NCBI RefSeq assembly: GCF_024171815.1
Contig: NZ_JAMTCJ010000002.1
Span: 1,240,001-1,304,000 of the forward strand
From: Williamsia maris
GTDB taxonomy: Bacteria; Actinomycetota; Actinomycetes; Mycobacteriales; Mycobacteriaceae
Direction of reading: 5' to 3'
DNA length: 64,000 nucleotides
The notes under the pieces were generated by a model. That model saw only the letters and a list, made by a program, of their open reading frames with translations. It was not told where the DNA came from and made no database searches. The translations under genes and the position numbers were made by a program. This document shows positions 7,529-16,198 of this stretch, in pieces (position 1 is the stretch's first letter; each line of letters begins with the position of its first letter).

Positions 7529-8280
7529 GCCTTGGCCTTTCCGGTGGTGACGAAAGCATCGCGGTGCTCGTCGGAGACACCGGCGAGGTTGAGTTCGAAG
7601 GTGTATCCCTGTTCGAGGCGGTAGCTGGTCTTCACGTCGACCGGGTCGATGCCGTTGAGGGCCTCCTTGGCGGCACGGATGACGCGGGTGTCCTTGACGG
7701 CGATCATGCGCGCGACCTCCAGTGCGGTCTCGAGCAGATCGGCGCGCGGCACCACCCGGTACACCGACCCGAAGTGCTCGAGCTGCTGCGCGGTGACGTT
7801 CTGGGCGGTGAAGTACAGCGTGCGCATCAGGTGCTGGGGGACCAGACGTGCGAGATGGGTTGCGGCGCCGAGTGCTCCGCGGTCCACCTCGGGCAGACCG
7901 AAGACCGCGTCGTCGGTGGCCACGATGACGTCGGCGTTGCCCACCAGACCGATACCGCCGCCGACGCAGAACCCGTTGACCGCGACGACGACCGGGACCG
8001 CGCAGTCGTAGACCGCGGCGAAGGCGGCCGCGCACCCGCGGTTCGCGTCGATCAGCGCGCCGTAGCCCTCGGTCGCCTGCATCTCCTTGATGTCGACGCC
8101 GGCATTGAAGCCACGTCCCTCGGCTCGCAGGATCACCACGTGGGTGGCCGGGTCGGCCCCCGCGGCGAGGATCTGCTCACCGAGGTCGAACCAGGCCGCC
8201 GACGGCAACGCGTTGACCGGCGGGAAGTCGACGGTCACCGTCACGATGCCCGGTTCGATGGTGGATGTCGTGATCGACAC
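7525..8280 (-). CDS. echA20: Steroid ring D hydrolase, crotonase family EchA20
   Basis: A 251-residue crotonase-fold protein. Oxyanion-hole elements are visible in 'RGFNAGVDIKEM' and 'AVNGFCVGGGIGLVGNADV'. Gene order echA20-ipdA-ipdB-ipdC matches Mtb Rv3550-Rv3553, where EchA20 hydrolytically opens ring D of the C/D-ring CoA intermediate (HIEC-CoA) to give COCHEA-CoA. Start is GTG 8280. It is the first gene of its operon. The KstR2-type dyad at 8315-8338 lies 34 bp upstream and separates it from two divergent SDR genes of the same pathway. Confidence 0.9.
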   Translation of the reverse strand: MSITTSTIEPGIVTVTVDFPPVNALPSAAWFDLGEQILAAGADPATHVVILRAEGRGFNAGVDIKEMQATEGYGALIDANRGCAAAFAAVYDCAVPVVVAVNGFCVGGGIGLVGNADVIVATDDAVFGLPEVDRGALGAATHLARLVPQHLMRTLYFTAQNVTAQQLEHFGSVYRVVPRADLLETALEVARMIAVKDTRVIRAAKEALNGIDPVDVKTSYRLEQGYTFELNLAGVSDEHRDAFVTTGKAKA

Positions 8281-8314
8281 TGGCGCTACTCCCTCGCATA
8301 CCCGGTGGACGTGT

Positions 8315-8338
8315 TACCAACCAAACACTTGCTTGGTA
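8315..8338. promoter_or_regulatory. KstR2-type operator between echA20 and SDR operon
   Basis: The core ACCAAACACTTGCT (8320-8333) matches the published KstR2 consensus AnCAAGnnCTTGnT at all but one fixed position (A for G). It extends to a 24-bp dyad, TACCAA...TTGGTA, pairing at 9 of 12 positions. The right end, TA (8337-8338), begins TAGCCT (8337-8342), a TANNNT -10 box for the rightward SDR operon. KstR2 is the repressor induced by HIP-CoA and controls ring C/D genes. Its own gene is not in the window. Confidence 0.8.
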
Positions 8339-8391
8339 GCCTAGCAGCACCGGTCAGGCGGCCGGAGGACTCGGGCGATCGGAGTGGATGC

Positions 8392-9180
8392 GTGGATATC
8401 GGTCTGGACGGCCGCGTGGTCCTGGTGACCGGCGGCGCACGAGGGGTCGGGGCGGGCATCTGTTCGGTACTCGGCGCACTGGGTGCCACCGTCGTCGCCT
8501 GCGCGCGCCGCGCCCCCGACGATCCGGACCGCGCGGGCGCCCCGGAGTTCGTCTCCTGCGACGTCCGCGACCCCGACGCGGTGGCCGAGATGGTCGCGGG
8601 CATCGTGGCGCGCCACGGACGGCTCGACGGCCTGGTGAACAACGCGGGCGGGTCGCCGTTCGCCCTCGCGGCCGACGCCGGTGCTCGCTTCCACAGCAAG
8701 ATCGTCGAACTCAACCTGCTGGCGCCGCTGATCGTCGCGCAGGCCGCGCAGGCCGTGATGCGGGAGCAGGCCGACGGCGGCGCCATCGTCAACGTCTCCA
8801 GCGTCAGCGGCCACCGCCCGTCGCCGGGGACCGCCGGATACGGCGCGGCGAAGGCCGGGCTGGACAACCTCACGGGCTCACTGGCCATCGAGTGGGCGCC
8901 CGCGGTGCGTATCAACTCGGTGGTCGCGGGTCCGGTGCAGACCGAACTGTCCGAACTGCACTACGGCGACGCCGAGGGCGTCGCCGCGGTCGGTCGCACG
9001 ATCCCGATGGGACGGATGGCCGTCCCCGACGACATCGGCAACGCGGTGGCATTCCTGTTGTCGCCGTTGGCCGGATACATCACCGGATCCACCATCACGG
9101 TCCACGGCGGCGGCGAGAGGCCGGCCTTCCTGGACGCAGCGAACACCACCACCACCACATCGGAGCAGAAGACATCATGA
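8392..9180 (+). CDS. Short-chain dehydrogenase (Rv3549c-like)
   Basis: A 262-residue classical SDR with NAD(P)-binding 'VTGGARGVGAG' near residues 12-22, 'NNAGG', a serine in 'NVSSVSGH', and the catalytic 'YGAAKAG'. The start was set at GTG 8392 because GGAG lies seven bases upstream and the homology begins there. By order (echA20, then two SDRs) it corresponds to Mtb Rv3549c in the KstR2 regulon. A role oxidising a hydroxy intermediate of ring C/D breakdown is likely, but its exact step is not established. A Thr-rich tail precedes the stop, which overlaps the next start (ATGA). Confidence 0.82.
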   Translation: MDIGLDGRVVLVTGGARGVGAGICSVLGALGATVVACARRAPDDPDRAGAPEFVSCDVRDPDAVAEMVAGIVARHGRLDGLVNNAGGSPFALAADAGARFHSKIVELNLLAPLIVAQAAQAVMREQADGGAIVNVSSVSGHRPSPGTAGYGAAKAGLDNLTGSLAIEWAPAVRINSVVAGPVQTELSELHYGDAEGVAAVGRTIPMGRMAVPDDIGNAVAFLLSPLAGYITGSTITVHGGGERPAFLDAANTTTTTSEQKTS

Positions 9181-10097
9181 GCGGCATCAACGAGGGACGC
9201 GTCGTCATCGTCACCGGCGCGGGACGGGGCATCGGCCGCGAGCACGCACTGGCGTTCGCGGCGTCCGGCGCCAAGGTCGTCGTCAACGACATCGGGGCCG
9301 GGCTGGACGGGTCTGCCACAGGGGACTCGCCTGCCGAGCAGGTGGTCGCCGAGATCGTCGCCACGGGTGGCGACGCCGTCGTCAACGGCGACGACGTGGC
9401 CGACTGGGCGGGGTCGGAGAACCTCGTCAACTCGGCGGTCGAGCACTTCGGGGCCCTCGACGTGCTCGTCAGCAACGCCGGCTTCCTGCGCGACAAGATG
9501 CTGGTGTCGATGAGCGAGAACGACTGGGACGACGTGATCCGCGTTCACCTCAAGGGCCATTTCTCGATGCTGCGCCACGCGGGTGCGTACTGGCGGGCGC
9601 AGGCCAAGGCCGGGTCGACGCGGTCGGCCCGCATCATCAACACCTCGTCGGGTGCCGGCCTGTACGGCTCGGTGGGACAGGGCAACTACGCCGCCGCGAA
9701 GGCGGCCATCGCGCAGTTGACCATCCAGGCGGCATCCGAACTCGCCGGGTACGGCGTCACCGTGAACGCGATCGCCCCGTCCGCGCGGACCCGCATGACC
9801 ACCAGCGCCGGCGAGGCCATGGCCGCGCAGATGGCGCCTCCGGCCGACGGGTCGTTCGACACCATGGACCCGGCGAACGTGTCGCCGCTGGTGGTGTGGC
9901 TGGGCTCGCCGGAGTCGGCGAACGTGACCGGTCGGGTGTTCGAGGTGGAGGGGGGCAAGGTGTCGGTGACCGACGGTTGGCAGCGCAGTGTGCTGCGGGA
10001 CAAAGGGTCTCGGTGGGATCCGGCCGAGCTGGGTCCGGTGATCGCCGAGATCCTCGCCGAGGCACCCGCGCCGTTCCCGGTCTACGGCGCCCGCTGA
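9177..10097 (+). CDS. Short-chain dehydrogenase (Rv3548c-like)
   Basis: A 306-residue SDR: 'VTGAGRGIGREHALAFA' with the acidic 'VVNDIG' that favours NAD, 'SNAGFLRDKML', 'NTSSGAGL' and catalytic 'YAAAKAAI'. It resembles the multifunctional beta-hydroxyacyl-CoA dehydrogenase-type SDRs, including Hsd4A further along this window. Position identifies it as the Rv3548c counterpart. ATG 9177 overlaps the previous stop and its own stop overlaps the following start (TGATG), giving a tight three-gene operon behind the KstR2 operator. Its substrate within ring degradation is unassigned. Confidence 0.82.
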   Translation: MSGINEGRVVIVTGAGRGIGREHALAFAASGAKVVVNDIGAGLDGSATGDSPAEQVVAEIVATGGDAVVNGDDVADWAGSENLVNSAVEHFGALDVLVSNAGFLRDKMLVSMSENDWDDVIRVHLKGHFSMLRHAGAYWRAQAKAGSTRSARIINTSSGAGLYGSVGQGNYAAAKAAIAQLTIQAASELAGYGVTVNAIAPSARTRMTTSAGEAMAAQMAPPADGSFDTMDPANVSPLVVWLGSPESANVTGRVFEVEGGKVSVTDGWQRSVLRDKGSRWDPAELGPVIAEILAEAPAPFPVYGAR

Positions 10098-10477
10098 TGA
10101 CGGGCGGGACCGGGCTCACCGACGAGCAGCGGGTCACCGCGGCGAAGGCCTATGTCGACGCCCTCGTGAGCCACGACCCGTCCGCGGTGCCCCTGGACCC
10201 GGCCTGCGTGCGGATCGAGCTCGGACTCAAGACCGGACGCAACGGTGGACACATCGCACGCGGGCTCGCCGGAGCGCCGCAGTTCAAGCTGATCCACACC
10301 ATCTCCGACTTCCAGGCTCGGGTCGTCGACGGGGTCGTGCACTCGACCTTCTGTGTCCACGTCCACCCGCGGCCGCTCCGGCTGCAGGCGAAGGTGACCG
10401 AGTCGTTCGAGTTCACCGACACCGGGGACATCGTGAGAATCGTTGCGCGCTTCGGTGTCCCGCACCGCGCACCCTGA
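10097..10477 (+). CDS. Small NTF2-like/DUF8021-like protein of the KstR2 operon
   Basis: A 126-residue protein starting at ATG 10097 and overlapping the SDR stop by one base. The helical N-terminus ('AAKAYVDALVSHDPSAVPL') followed by beta strands ('DFQARVVDGVVHSTFCVHV', 'TESFEFTDTGDIVRIVARF') suggests an NTF2/SnoaL-like cone fold; I believe it belongs near DUF8021 but cannot confirm this. No catalytic residue pattern is certain. Translational coupling to two steroid SDRs implies a role in ring C/D breakdown, perhaps as an isomerase, hydratase or binding protein. The convergent DUF1304 gene ends 7 bp away. Confidence 0.65.
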   Translation: MTGGTGLTDEQRVTAAKAYVDALVSHDPSAVPLDPACVRIELGLKTGRNGGHIARGLAGAPQFKLIHTISDFQARVVDGVVHSTFCVHVHPRPLRLQAKVTESFEFTDTGDIVRIVARFGVPHRAP

Positions 10478-10484
10478 GGCCGCC

Positions 10485-10853
10485 TTACAGGACGGCGAGC
10501 AGCACCAGGGCGACGATCGCGAAGAGTGCCTGCGTCGCCGCGGCGCGGAGGTACGCGCGCCCGGTGCTCGCGAGCACGGCTGCGGCCGCGACGATGCACG
10601 AGCACCCGAAGACGACGAGCGTGAGTCCCGCGGTGCCGCCGATGACGACCCCGACGATGATGCCGACGGCCAGGAAGAGGTTGTAGAAACCCTGGTTGAA
10701 CGCCAACGGTTTCGTGGTGGCCGCATCGGCGTCGGAGGCGACGCCGAACCGTCGGTAGACCGCCGGCCGCGTCCACAACACGGATTCCATCGCGAAGATG
10801 GCGACGTGCAGGAGCGCGGCCAGGACCGCGAAGACAGCGGCGACGACGGGCAC
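10485..10853 (-). CDS. DUF1304 membrane protein
   Basis: A 122-residue, four-helix membrane protein matching DUF1304: 'ALLHVAIFAMESVLW' in helix 1 and 'NQGFYNLFLA' before helix 2 are characteristic. Start is GTG 10853. The function of the family is unknown. The GNAT gene ends 12 bp upstream on the same strand, so the two may be cotranscribed, although there is no functional link I can support. Confidence 0.75.
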   Translation of the reverse strand: MPVVAAVFAVLAALLHVAIFAMESVLWTRPAVYRRFGVASDADAATTKPLAFNQGFYNLFLAVGIIVGVVIGGTAGLTLVVFGCSCIVAAAAVLASTGRAYLRAAATQALFAIVALVLLAVL

Positions 10854-10865
10854 GGCCGTGGGCCG

Positions 10866-11528
10866 CTAGGCCGGTGCGCCGGGGGCGCGGATCACCATCG
10901 GGACGCCCGGGAAGTGCGACGCCATCTCGGTCCGTGACGCGCGCAGCGCAGCGGTTCCGTAGCCCTTCTTGCGGTGCTCGGGGTGGATCCAGATGCGGAC
11001 GTTCACCTCGCCGCCGATGAGCTCTCCGAAGACCATGCCGATCTTGTCCGAGCCCTCCAGGGCGACGAACCATGCGGCCTCCTCGGCGTGCACGCGGTCC
11101 ACCGCGGAGGCGATCTCGTCGTCGAGCCCGCCCGCCGGGCCGCCCGAACCGTCACCCGCGGCGCCGATCTCGTCGGTCCGTGCGGCGAAGATGTCGCTGT
11201 CGCCTGCACCGTCGAACGGCCGCAGACCGAGGGTCTCGCCGGAGCTGGCGGGCCGATCCGACAGGGTGAAGGTCAGCTGGTTGTTCAGGTCCTCGAGCTC
11301 GCTCTGGTTGGCGCGCCGGGCGTCCTTGGTCAACTGTGCGAACGACATGCCCATGACGGCCTGCGCGCCGAGGGTGGCGGTGCCGAGCAACTCGGCGATC
11401 GCAGCCACGGCGGCGTCGCGGTCGGAGGCCTCGACGATGGCGTCGAGGACCTCGTGGCGGCGCTCGAGGGCGGAGTGCAGGGCGTTGGTGATCTCGCGGC
11501 GGTCCGCGGCACGATCGTGATCGGTCAT
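10866..11528 (-). CDS. GNAT acetyltransferase with GyrA-like N-terminal helical region
   Basis: A 220-residue protein in two parts. Residues 99-214 form a GNAT domain with the acetyl-CoA loop 'HPEHRKKGYGTAAL' (183-195). Residues 12-85 read like the coiled-coil/tower segment of gyrase or topoisomerase IV A subunits: helices with 'ALERRHEVLDAIVEA', then 'GAQAVMGMSFAQLT', matching the GyrA pattern '..D.VI..I..S...A', 'QAQAIL.M.L..LT'. A Gly/Asp-rich linker separates them. ATG 11528 has no Shine-Dalgarno, but TACGAT lies six bases upstream, so a leaderless mRNA is predicted. Substrate unknown. Confidence 0.75.
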   Translation of the reverse strand: MTDHDRAADRREITNALHSALERRHEVLDAIVEASDRDAAVAAIAELLGTATLGAQAVMGMSFAQLTKDARRANQSELEDLNNQLTFTLSDRPASSGETLGLRPFDGAGDSDIFAARTDEIGAAGDGSGGPAGGLDDEIASAVDRVHAEEAAWFVALEGSDKIGMVFGELIGGEVNVRIWIHPEHRKKGYGTAALRASRTEMASHFPGVPMVIRAPGAPA

Positions 11529-11566
11529 GGCGACATCGTAGATCAGCCCACCCCCTCCCCGGGCGG

Positions 11567-12955
11567 TCACACGGTCGCCGCGACCGCCTTTTCCAGCTCG
11601 GTCAGGGAGTCCTCGAGGTGGTGGATCAGACGCTGCAGGCTGGGCACCGTCTGCCGGCATCCGATGATCCCGAAGTCGAGCTGATCGGCGTTGCTGGTCA
11701 GCGTGATGTTGATGGCCTGGCCGTCCAGCACGATCGACGCGGGGTAGACGCCGTCGAGGCGAGCGCCCTTCCAGTACATGCGGTTTCGCGGACCGGGGAC
11801 GTTCGAGATGATCACGTTGAACGGGGGCCGGGTCAGGCTCACGAAACCGGGGATCGGCGACATCGCCAGCGGCGACATGTTGACCGCGCTGAGCAGCATG
11901 ATCTGCAGTGGGCTCAGCTCGCCCATCATCCTCTTCGCCGACTGGACCGACTCGCGGATGGCCATCATCCGCTCCAGTGGGTCCTCGACATCGGTTGCCA
12001 GCGAGGCGATCACGGCCCCGACGGCGTTGCCGCCGGAGTGCTCCGGGTCATCGGGCCGCAGCGACACCGGCACCATGGAGGTGAGTGACTTGTCCGGCAG
12101 TGCGTTCTGCTCCAGCAGGTACTTGCGCAGGGCGCCACTGCACATCGCGAGGACGACGTCGTTGAGGGTGGCACCGACCGCCTCGCCGACGGACTTCACG
12201 CGGGCGATCTCCCACGTCTGCGCGACGAACCGGCGGGCGCCGCCGATCGGCGCGTTGAGCATCGTCCGGGGCGCCTCGAACGGTGTGGTGAAGTTGTGAT
12301 CGCGCATGGCCGTGCCGATGATCTTCATCGACGCGGGGACGAGCCCGGCCGCAGTCGTCCCCAGCGACACCGCGTCGCCGATGACCGACAAGGGGCCGCG
12401 CGACGATGCGGTCGACGGCTTCGAGCGCTTCTCGTGCTTGTCCCACGGCGCGCGGAACTCGAGATCGTCGGGATCCTCGCTCAGCGCGTTCTGCATGACG
12501 CGCAGCGCGGACACCCCGTCGAACAGCGAGTGGTGGACCTTCGTGTACACCGCGAACCGACCGTCCTCGATGCCCTCGACGACGTGCATCTCCCACATCG
12601 GGCGGTGTCGGTCGAGCAGGGTGCCGTGCCACCGCGAGGTGAGCTGGAAAAGCTCACGGATCCGCCCGGGACGCGGCACCGCGGAATGGCGGACGTGGTA
12701 CTCGAAATCGATCTTCTGGTTCTTCGCCCACCAGAGGTTGCCCACCGAGCTGACCGGGTCGGCCGGGCGCATCCCGAACCGCGGCGCGAGGTCGGTGTGG
12801 GAGCGTGCTTCCTCGATGATCTTCGAGACGAAGTCGGGGCCTGCGCCCTCGGGCGGGCTGAACAGTTGCAGCCCGCCCACGTGCATCGGGTGTTCACGCG
12901 ATTCGGCCAGCAGGAACATCGAGTCGGTGACGGGCATGTAGTTCACCCGTCCCAT
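11567..12955 (-). CDS. WS/DGAT wax ester synthase / diacylglycerol acyltransferase
   Basis: The acyltransferase active site HHxxxDG is 'HHSLFDG' at residues 141-147 of the 462-residue form. 'MPVTDSMFLL...HPMHVGGLQLF', 'RPMWEMHVVEG', 'LNDVVLAMCSGALR' and 'ISNVPGP' complete the actinobacterial WS/DGAT pattern. Such enzymes esterify acyl-CoA with diacylglycerol or fatty alcohols and build storage lipid at the membrane or lipid-body surface. Start ATG 12955 is where family homology begins; in-frame ATGs at 12973 and 12994 would add 6 or 13 residues, and none has a strong Shine-Dalgarno. Its place beside sterol genes fits storage of acyl-CoA released from side chains (inference). Confidence 0.88.
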   Translation of the reverse strand: MGRVNYMPVTDSMFLLAESREHPMHVGGLQLFSPPEGAGPDFVSKIIEEARSHTDLAPRFGMRPADPVSSVGNLWWAKNQKIDFEYHVRHSAVPRPGRIRELFQLTSRWHGTLLDRHRPMWEMHVVEGIEDGRFAVYTKVHHSLFDGVSALRVMQNALSEDPDDLEFRAPWDKHEKRSKPSTASSRGPLSVIGDAVSLGTTAAGLVPASMKIIGTAMRDHNFTTPFEAPRTMLNAPIGGARRFVAQTWEIARVKSVGEAVGATLNDVVLAMCSGALRKYLLEQNALPDKSLTSMVPVSLRPDDPEHSGGNAVGAVIASLATDVEDPLERMMAIRESVQSAKRMMGELSPLQIMLLSAVNMSPLAMSPIPGFVSLTRPPFNVIISNVPGPRNRMYWKGARLDGVYPASIVLDGQAINITLTSNADQLDFGIIGCRQTVPSLQRLIHHLEDSLTELEKAVAATV

Positions 12956-13019
12956 TGTCGGCCCTGCGACCATCTCGCGATGCACTTTGCGCAAGACGAA
13001 CCAAACGGTTACCCGTCGG

Positions 13020-13532
13020 TCACGAAGTGGCTGTCACAGACGGCTCGCAGATGACGAGTGGGATTGTCCGGTCTGCCCATTCCTGGTATTGGTCGACGTC
13101 GGCGTAGATCTCGGCGTAGCGGGGCCACAGGCGTTCTCGCTCCGCGTCGTCGGCCGCGCGCGCGACGTACGGGCCGGTTTGTTTGCCGATCTGGATCGTC
13201 ACTTCGGGATCGGCAACAAGGTTGAGATACCACAGCGGGTGGTTCTTCCGGCCGCCCTGCGAGGCGATCAACACCACCGCGTCGCCCTCTCGCAGACAGA
13301 GCAGCGGGACGGTCCGCGGCTCTCCCGTCTTGCGGCCGGTCGTGGTCAGCAGGCAGACCGGCACCGGCTTCTTGAACCCGGCGCCGATGCGCCAGTTCCC
13401 GCCGATGCGCCCGCCGGTCGCCTTGTACAACGCCGTGTTCGCCCGCGAACCCCACTTGAGGATCGTGCCGACGGCTTTGGAGTCCAGAGCGGCCGGTTTC
13501 TCGCGTGCGCTCTGCTGTTCACCTGAAGTCAT
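13020..13532 (-). CDS. Ddn-like F420-dependent nitroreductase/quinone reductase
   Basis: A 170-residue split-barrel protein of the deazaflavin-dependent nitroreductase family. It aligns well with Mtb Ddn (Rv3547): 'LLTTTGRKTGEPRTVPLLCL', 'GGRKNHPLWYLNLVADPEV' and the C-terminal 'WADRTIPLVICEP'. Ddn binds coenzyme F420 and reduces menaquinone, and is known for activating pretomanid. In Mtb it also lies beside fadA5 (Rv3546), as here. The N-terminal tail is longer and less hydrophobic than in Ddn. It is 12 bp downstream of fadA5 in the minus-strand direction, read past the fadA5 stop, so it probably rides on the KstR-controlled transcript. Confidence 0.82.
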   Translation of the reverse strand: MTSGEQQSAREKPAALDSKAVGTILKWGSRANTALYKATGGRIGGNWRIGAGFKKPVPVCLLTTTGRKTGEPRTVPLLCLREGDAVVLIASQGGRKNHPLWYLNLVADPEVTIQIGKQTGPYVARAADDAERERLWPRYAEIYADVDQYQEWADRTIPLVICEPSVTATS

Positions 13533-13544
13533 TGGAACACTATT

Positions 13545-14753
<1,209 letters not shown>

Positions 14754-14765
14754 TCATTTACAAAC

Positions 14766-14779
14766 TAGAACAAGTTTCT
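14766..14779. promoter_or_regulatory. KstR operator, fadA5-proximal
   Basis: TAGAACAAGTTTCT matches TnnAACnnGTTnnA except at the last base. Read on the minus strand, the operator's final TA (14767-14766) is the first two bases of TAGTTT (14767-14762), a TANNNT -10 box about 50 bases before the fadA5 ATG. KstR bound here would cover the fadA5 promoter. Confidence 0.75.
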
Positions 14780-14823
14780 ATCTGAGTCCATGTCGCGGCG
14801 CTGAACCCATGGTGAAGGCGGGT

Positions 14824-14837
14824 GTGAACGTGTTCTA
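14824..14837. promoter_or_regulatory. KstR operator, fadA5-cyp125 middle site
   Basis: GTGAACGTGTTCTA matches the KstR consensus except for the first base. Its centre lies 21 bp, two helical turns, from the next site, so two dimers could sit on the same DNA face upstream of cyp125. Confidence 0.75.
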
Positions 14838-14844
14838 ATGGCGC

Positions 14845-14858
14845 TGGAACAGGTTCAT
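14845..14858. promoter_or_regulatory. KstR operator, cyp125-proximal
   Basis: TGGAACAGGTTCAT has the AACnnGTT core and the 5' T; only the last base departs from TnnAACnnGTTnnA. It ends 22 bp before the cyp125 ATG. Confidence 0.65.
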
Positions 14859-14880
14859 TTTTCAGATGAGGTGATCGTCA

Positions 14881-16179
14881 ATGACCAGAGCCGACAGCCG
14901 CCCTGCGACCGACCCGGGTGCGATGACCGGATGCCCGGTGTTCCGCAGTGCCGCCGCCCCGGACGGATTCGATCTGACCCATCCCGAGTTGCTGGAGAAG
15001 GGCCTGCCGCACGAGGAGTTCGCCGAGCTCCGGCAGACGGCTCCGATCTGGTGGAACGAACAGAAGCCCGGGAAGGGCGGCGGGTTCCACGACGGTGGGT
15101 ACTGGGCCGTCACCAAACTCGCCCACATCCGAGAGATCTCCAAGAACAACGAGCTCTGGTCGGCAGGAGACAACGGCGTCATCATCCGTTTCGAGGACGA
15201 CATGCCCTCCGAGGCGCTCGACGTCACCAAGGCGCTCGTCATCAACCACGATCCGCCGGAGCACACGCGTCTGCGCAAGTTGGTGTCGAAGACGTTCACA
15301 CCGAAGGCCGTGCACGCCCTCGAGGAGGGTCTCGGTGATCGCGCCGCGGCCATCGTCGCCGACGCCGCGAAGAACGCCGGGCCGAGTGACTTCGTGGGCG
15401 ACGTCGCGGTCGAGTTGCCGCTGCAGGCGATCGCCGACCTGCTCGGTGTGCCGCAGGAGGATCGGCAGAAGCTGTTCCGCTGGTCGAACTCGATGATGAA
15501 CTCCGAGGACCCGGAGTTCACCGACGATCCGCAGGTGGCCTCGGCCGAGGTGCTCGGATACGCCTACCTGATGGCCGAGGACCGCAAGAAGTGTCCGGCC
15601 GCCGACATCGTGACCGAGTTGGTCAACGCCGACATCGACGGACAGTCGTTGTCGGAGATCGAGTTCGGCTACTTCTTCATCATGCTGTCGGTCGCGGGCA
15701 ACGAGACCACCCGCAACGCGATCAGCCACGGCATGAACGCGTTCCTCGACCATCCCGACCAGTGGGAGCTGTTCAAGCGCGAACGGCCGACCACCACCGC
15801 CGACGAGATCGTCCGCTGGGCGACCCCGGTCAACTGCTTCCAGCGCACCGCTCGCAAGGATCTCGAACTCGGTGGGGTGCAGATCAAGAAGGGCCAGCGC
15901 GTCGGGATGTTCTACGGCTCGGCCAACTACGACACCGACGCCTTCACCGATCCGTTCACCTTCGACATCACCCGCGACCCCAACCCGCACGTCGGGTTCG
16001 GTGGGCACGGCGCGCACTACTGCGTCGGTGCGAACCTGGCGCGCATGGAGATCAACCTGATCTTCAACGCCATCGCCGACCACATGCCCGACATCACCAA
16101 GGTCGCCGAGCCGCAGTACCTGCGCCACGGCTGGATCAACGGCATCAAGCACCTGATGGTGGACTACGGCGTCAAGTAG
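14881..16179 (+). CDS. cyp125: Steroid C26/C27-monooxygenase CYP125
   Basis: A 432-residue cytochrome P450 orthologous to Mtb CYP125A1 (Rv3545c). It oxidises the terminal methyl of the sterol side chain through alcohol and aldehyde to the C26 acid. The I-helix oxygen-activation motif 'VAGNETTRNA' lies near residue 266. The heme loop is 'GFGGHGAHYCVGANLA', with the ligand Cys near residue 381. N-terminal 'GFDLTHPELLEKGLPHEEFAELR' and 'WWNEQKPGKGGGF' are typical of this subfamily. Electrons would come from a ferredoxin such as FdxD in this window plus a reductase elsewhere. It is transcribed alone, opposite fadA5, behind KstR-type sites. Confidence 0.95.
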   Translation: MTRADSRPATDPGAMTGCPVFRSAAAPDGFDLTHPELLEKGLPHEEFAELRQTAPIWWNEQKPGKGGGFHDGGYWAVTKLAHIREISKNNELWSAGDNGVIIRFEDDMPSEALDVTKALVINHDPPEHTRLRKLVSKTFTPKAVHALEEGLGDRAAAIVADAAKNAGPSDFVGDVAVELPLQAIADLLGVPQEDRQKLFRWSNSMMNSEDPEFTDDPQVASAEVLGYAYLMAEDRKKCPAADIVTELVNADIDGQSLSEIEFGYFFIMLSVAGNETTRNAISHGMNAFLDHPDQWELFKRERPTTTADEIVRWATPVNCFQRTARKDLELGGVQIKKGQRVGMFYGSANYDTDAFTDPFTFDITRDPNPHVGFGGHGAHYCVGANLARMEINLIFNAIADHMPDITKVAEPQYLRHGWINGIKHLMVDYGVK

Positions 16180-16198
16180 GGAAGGTCGGGTCGGGTGG

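Noticed and set aside
7529-8035. N-terminal extension of the ipdA frame
   Set aside because: It lies wholly inside echA20 in another frame and has an Arg-rich nonsense composition. GTG 7528, overlapping the echA20 stop, is the sensible start.
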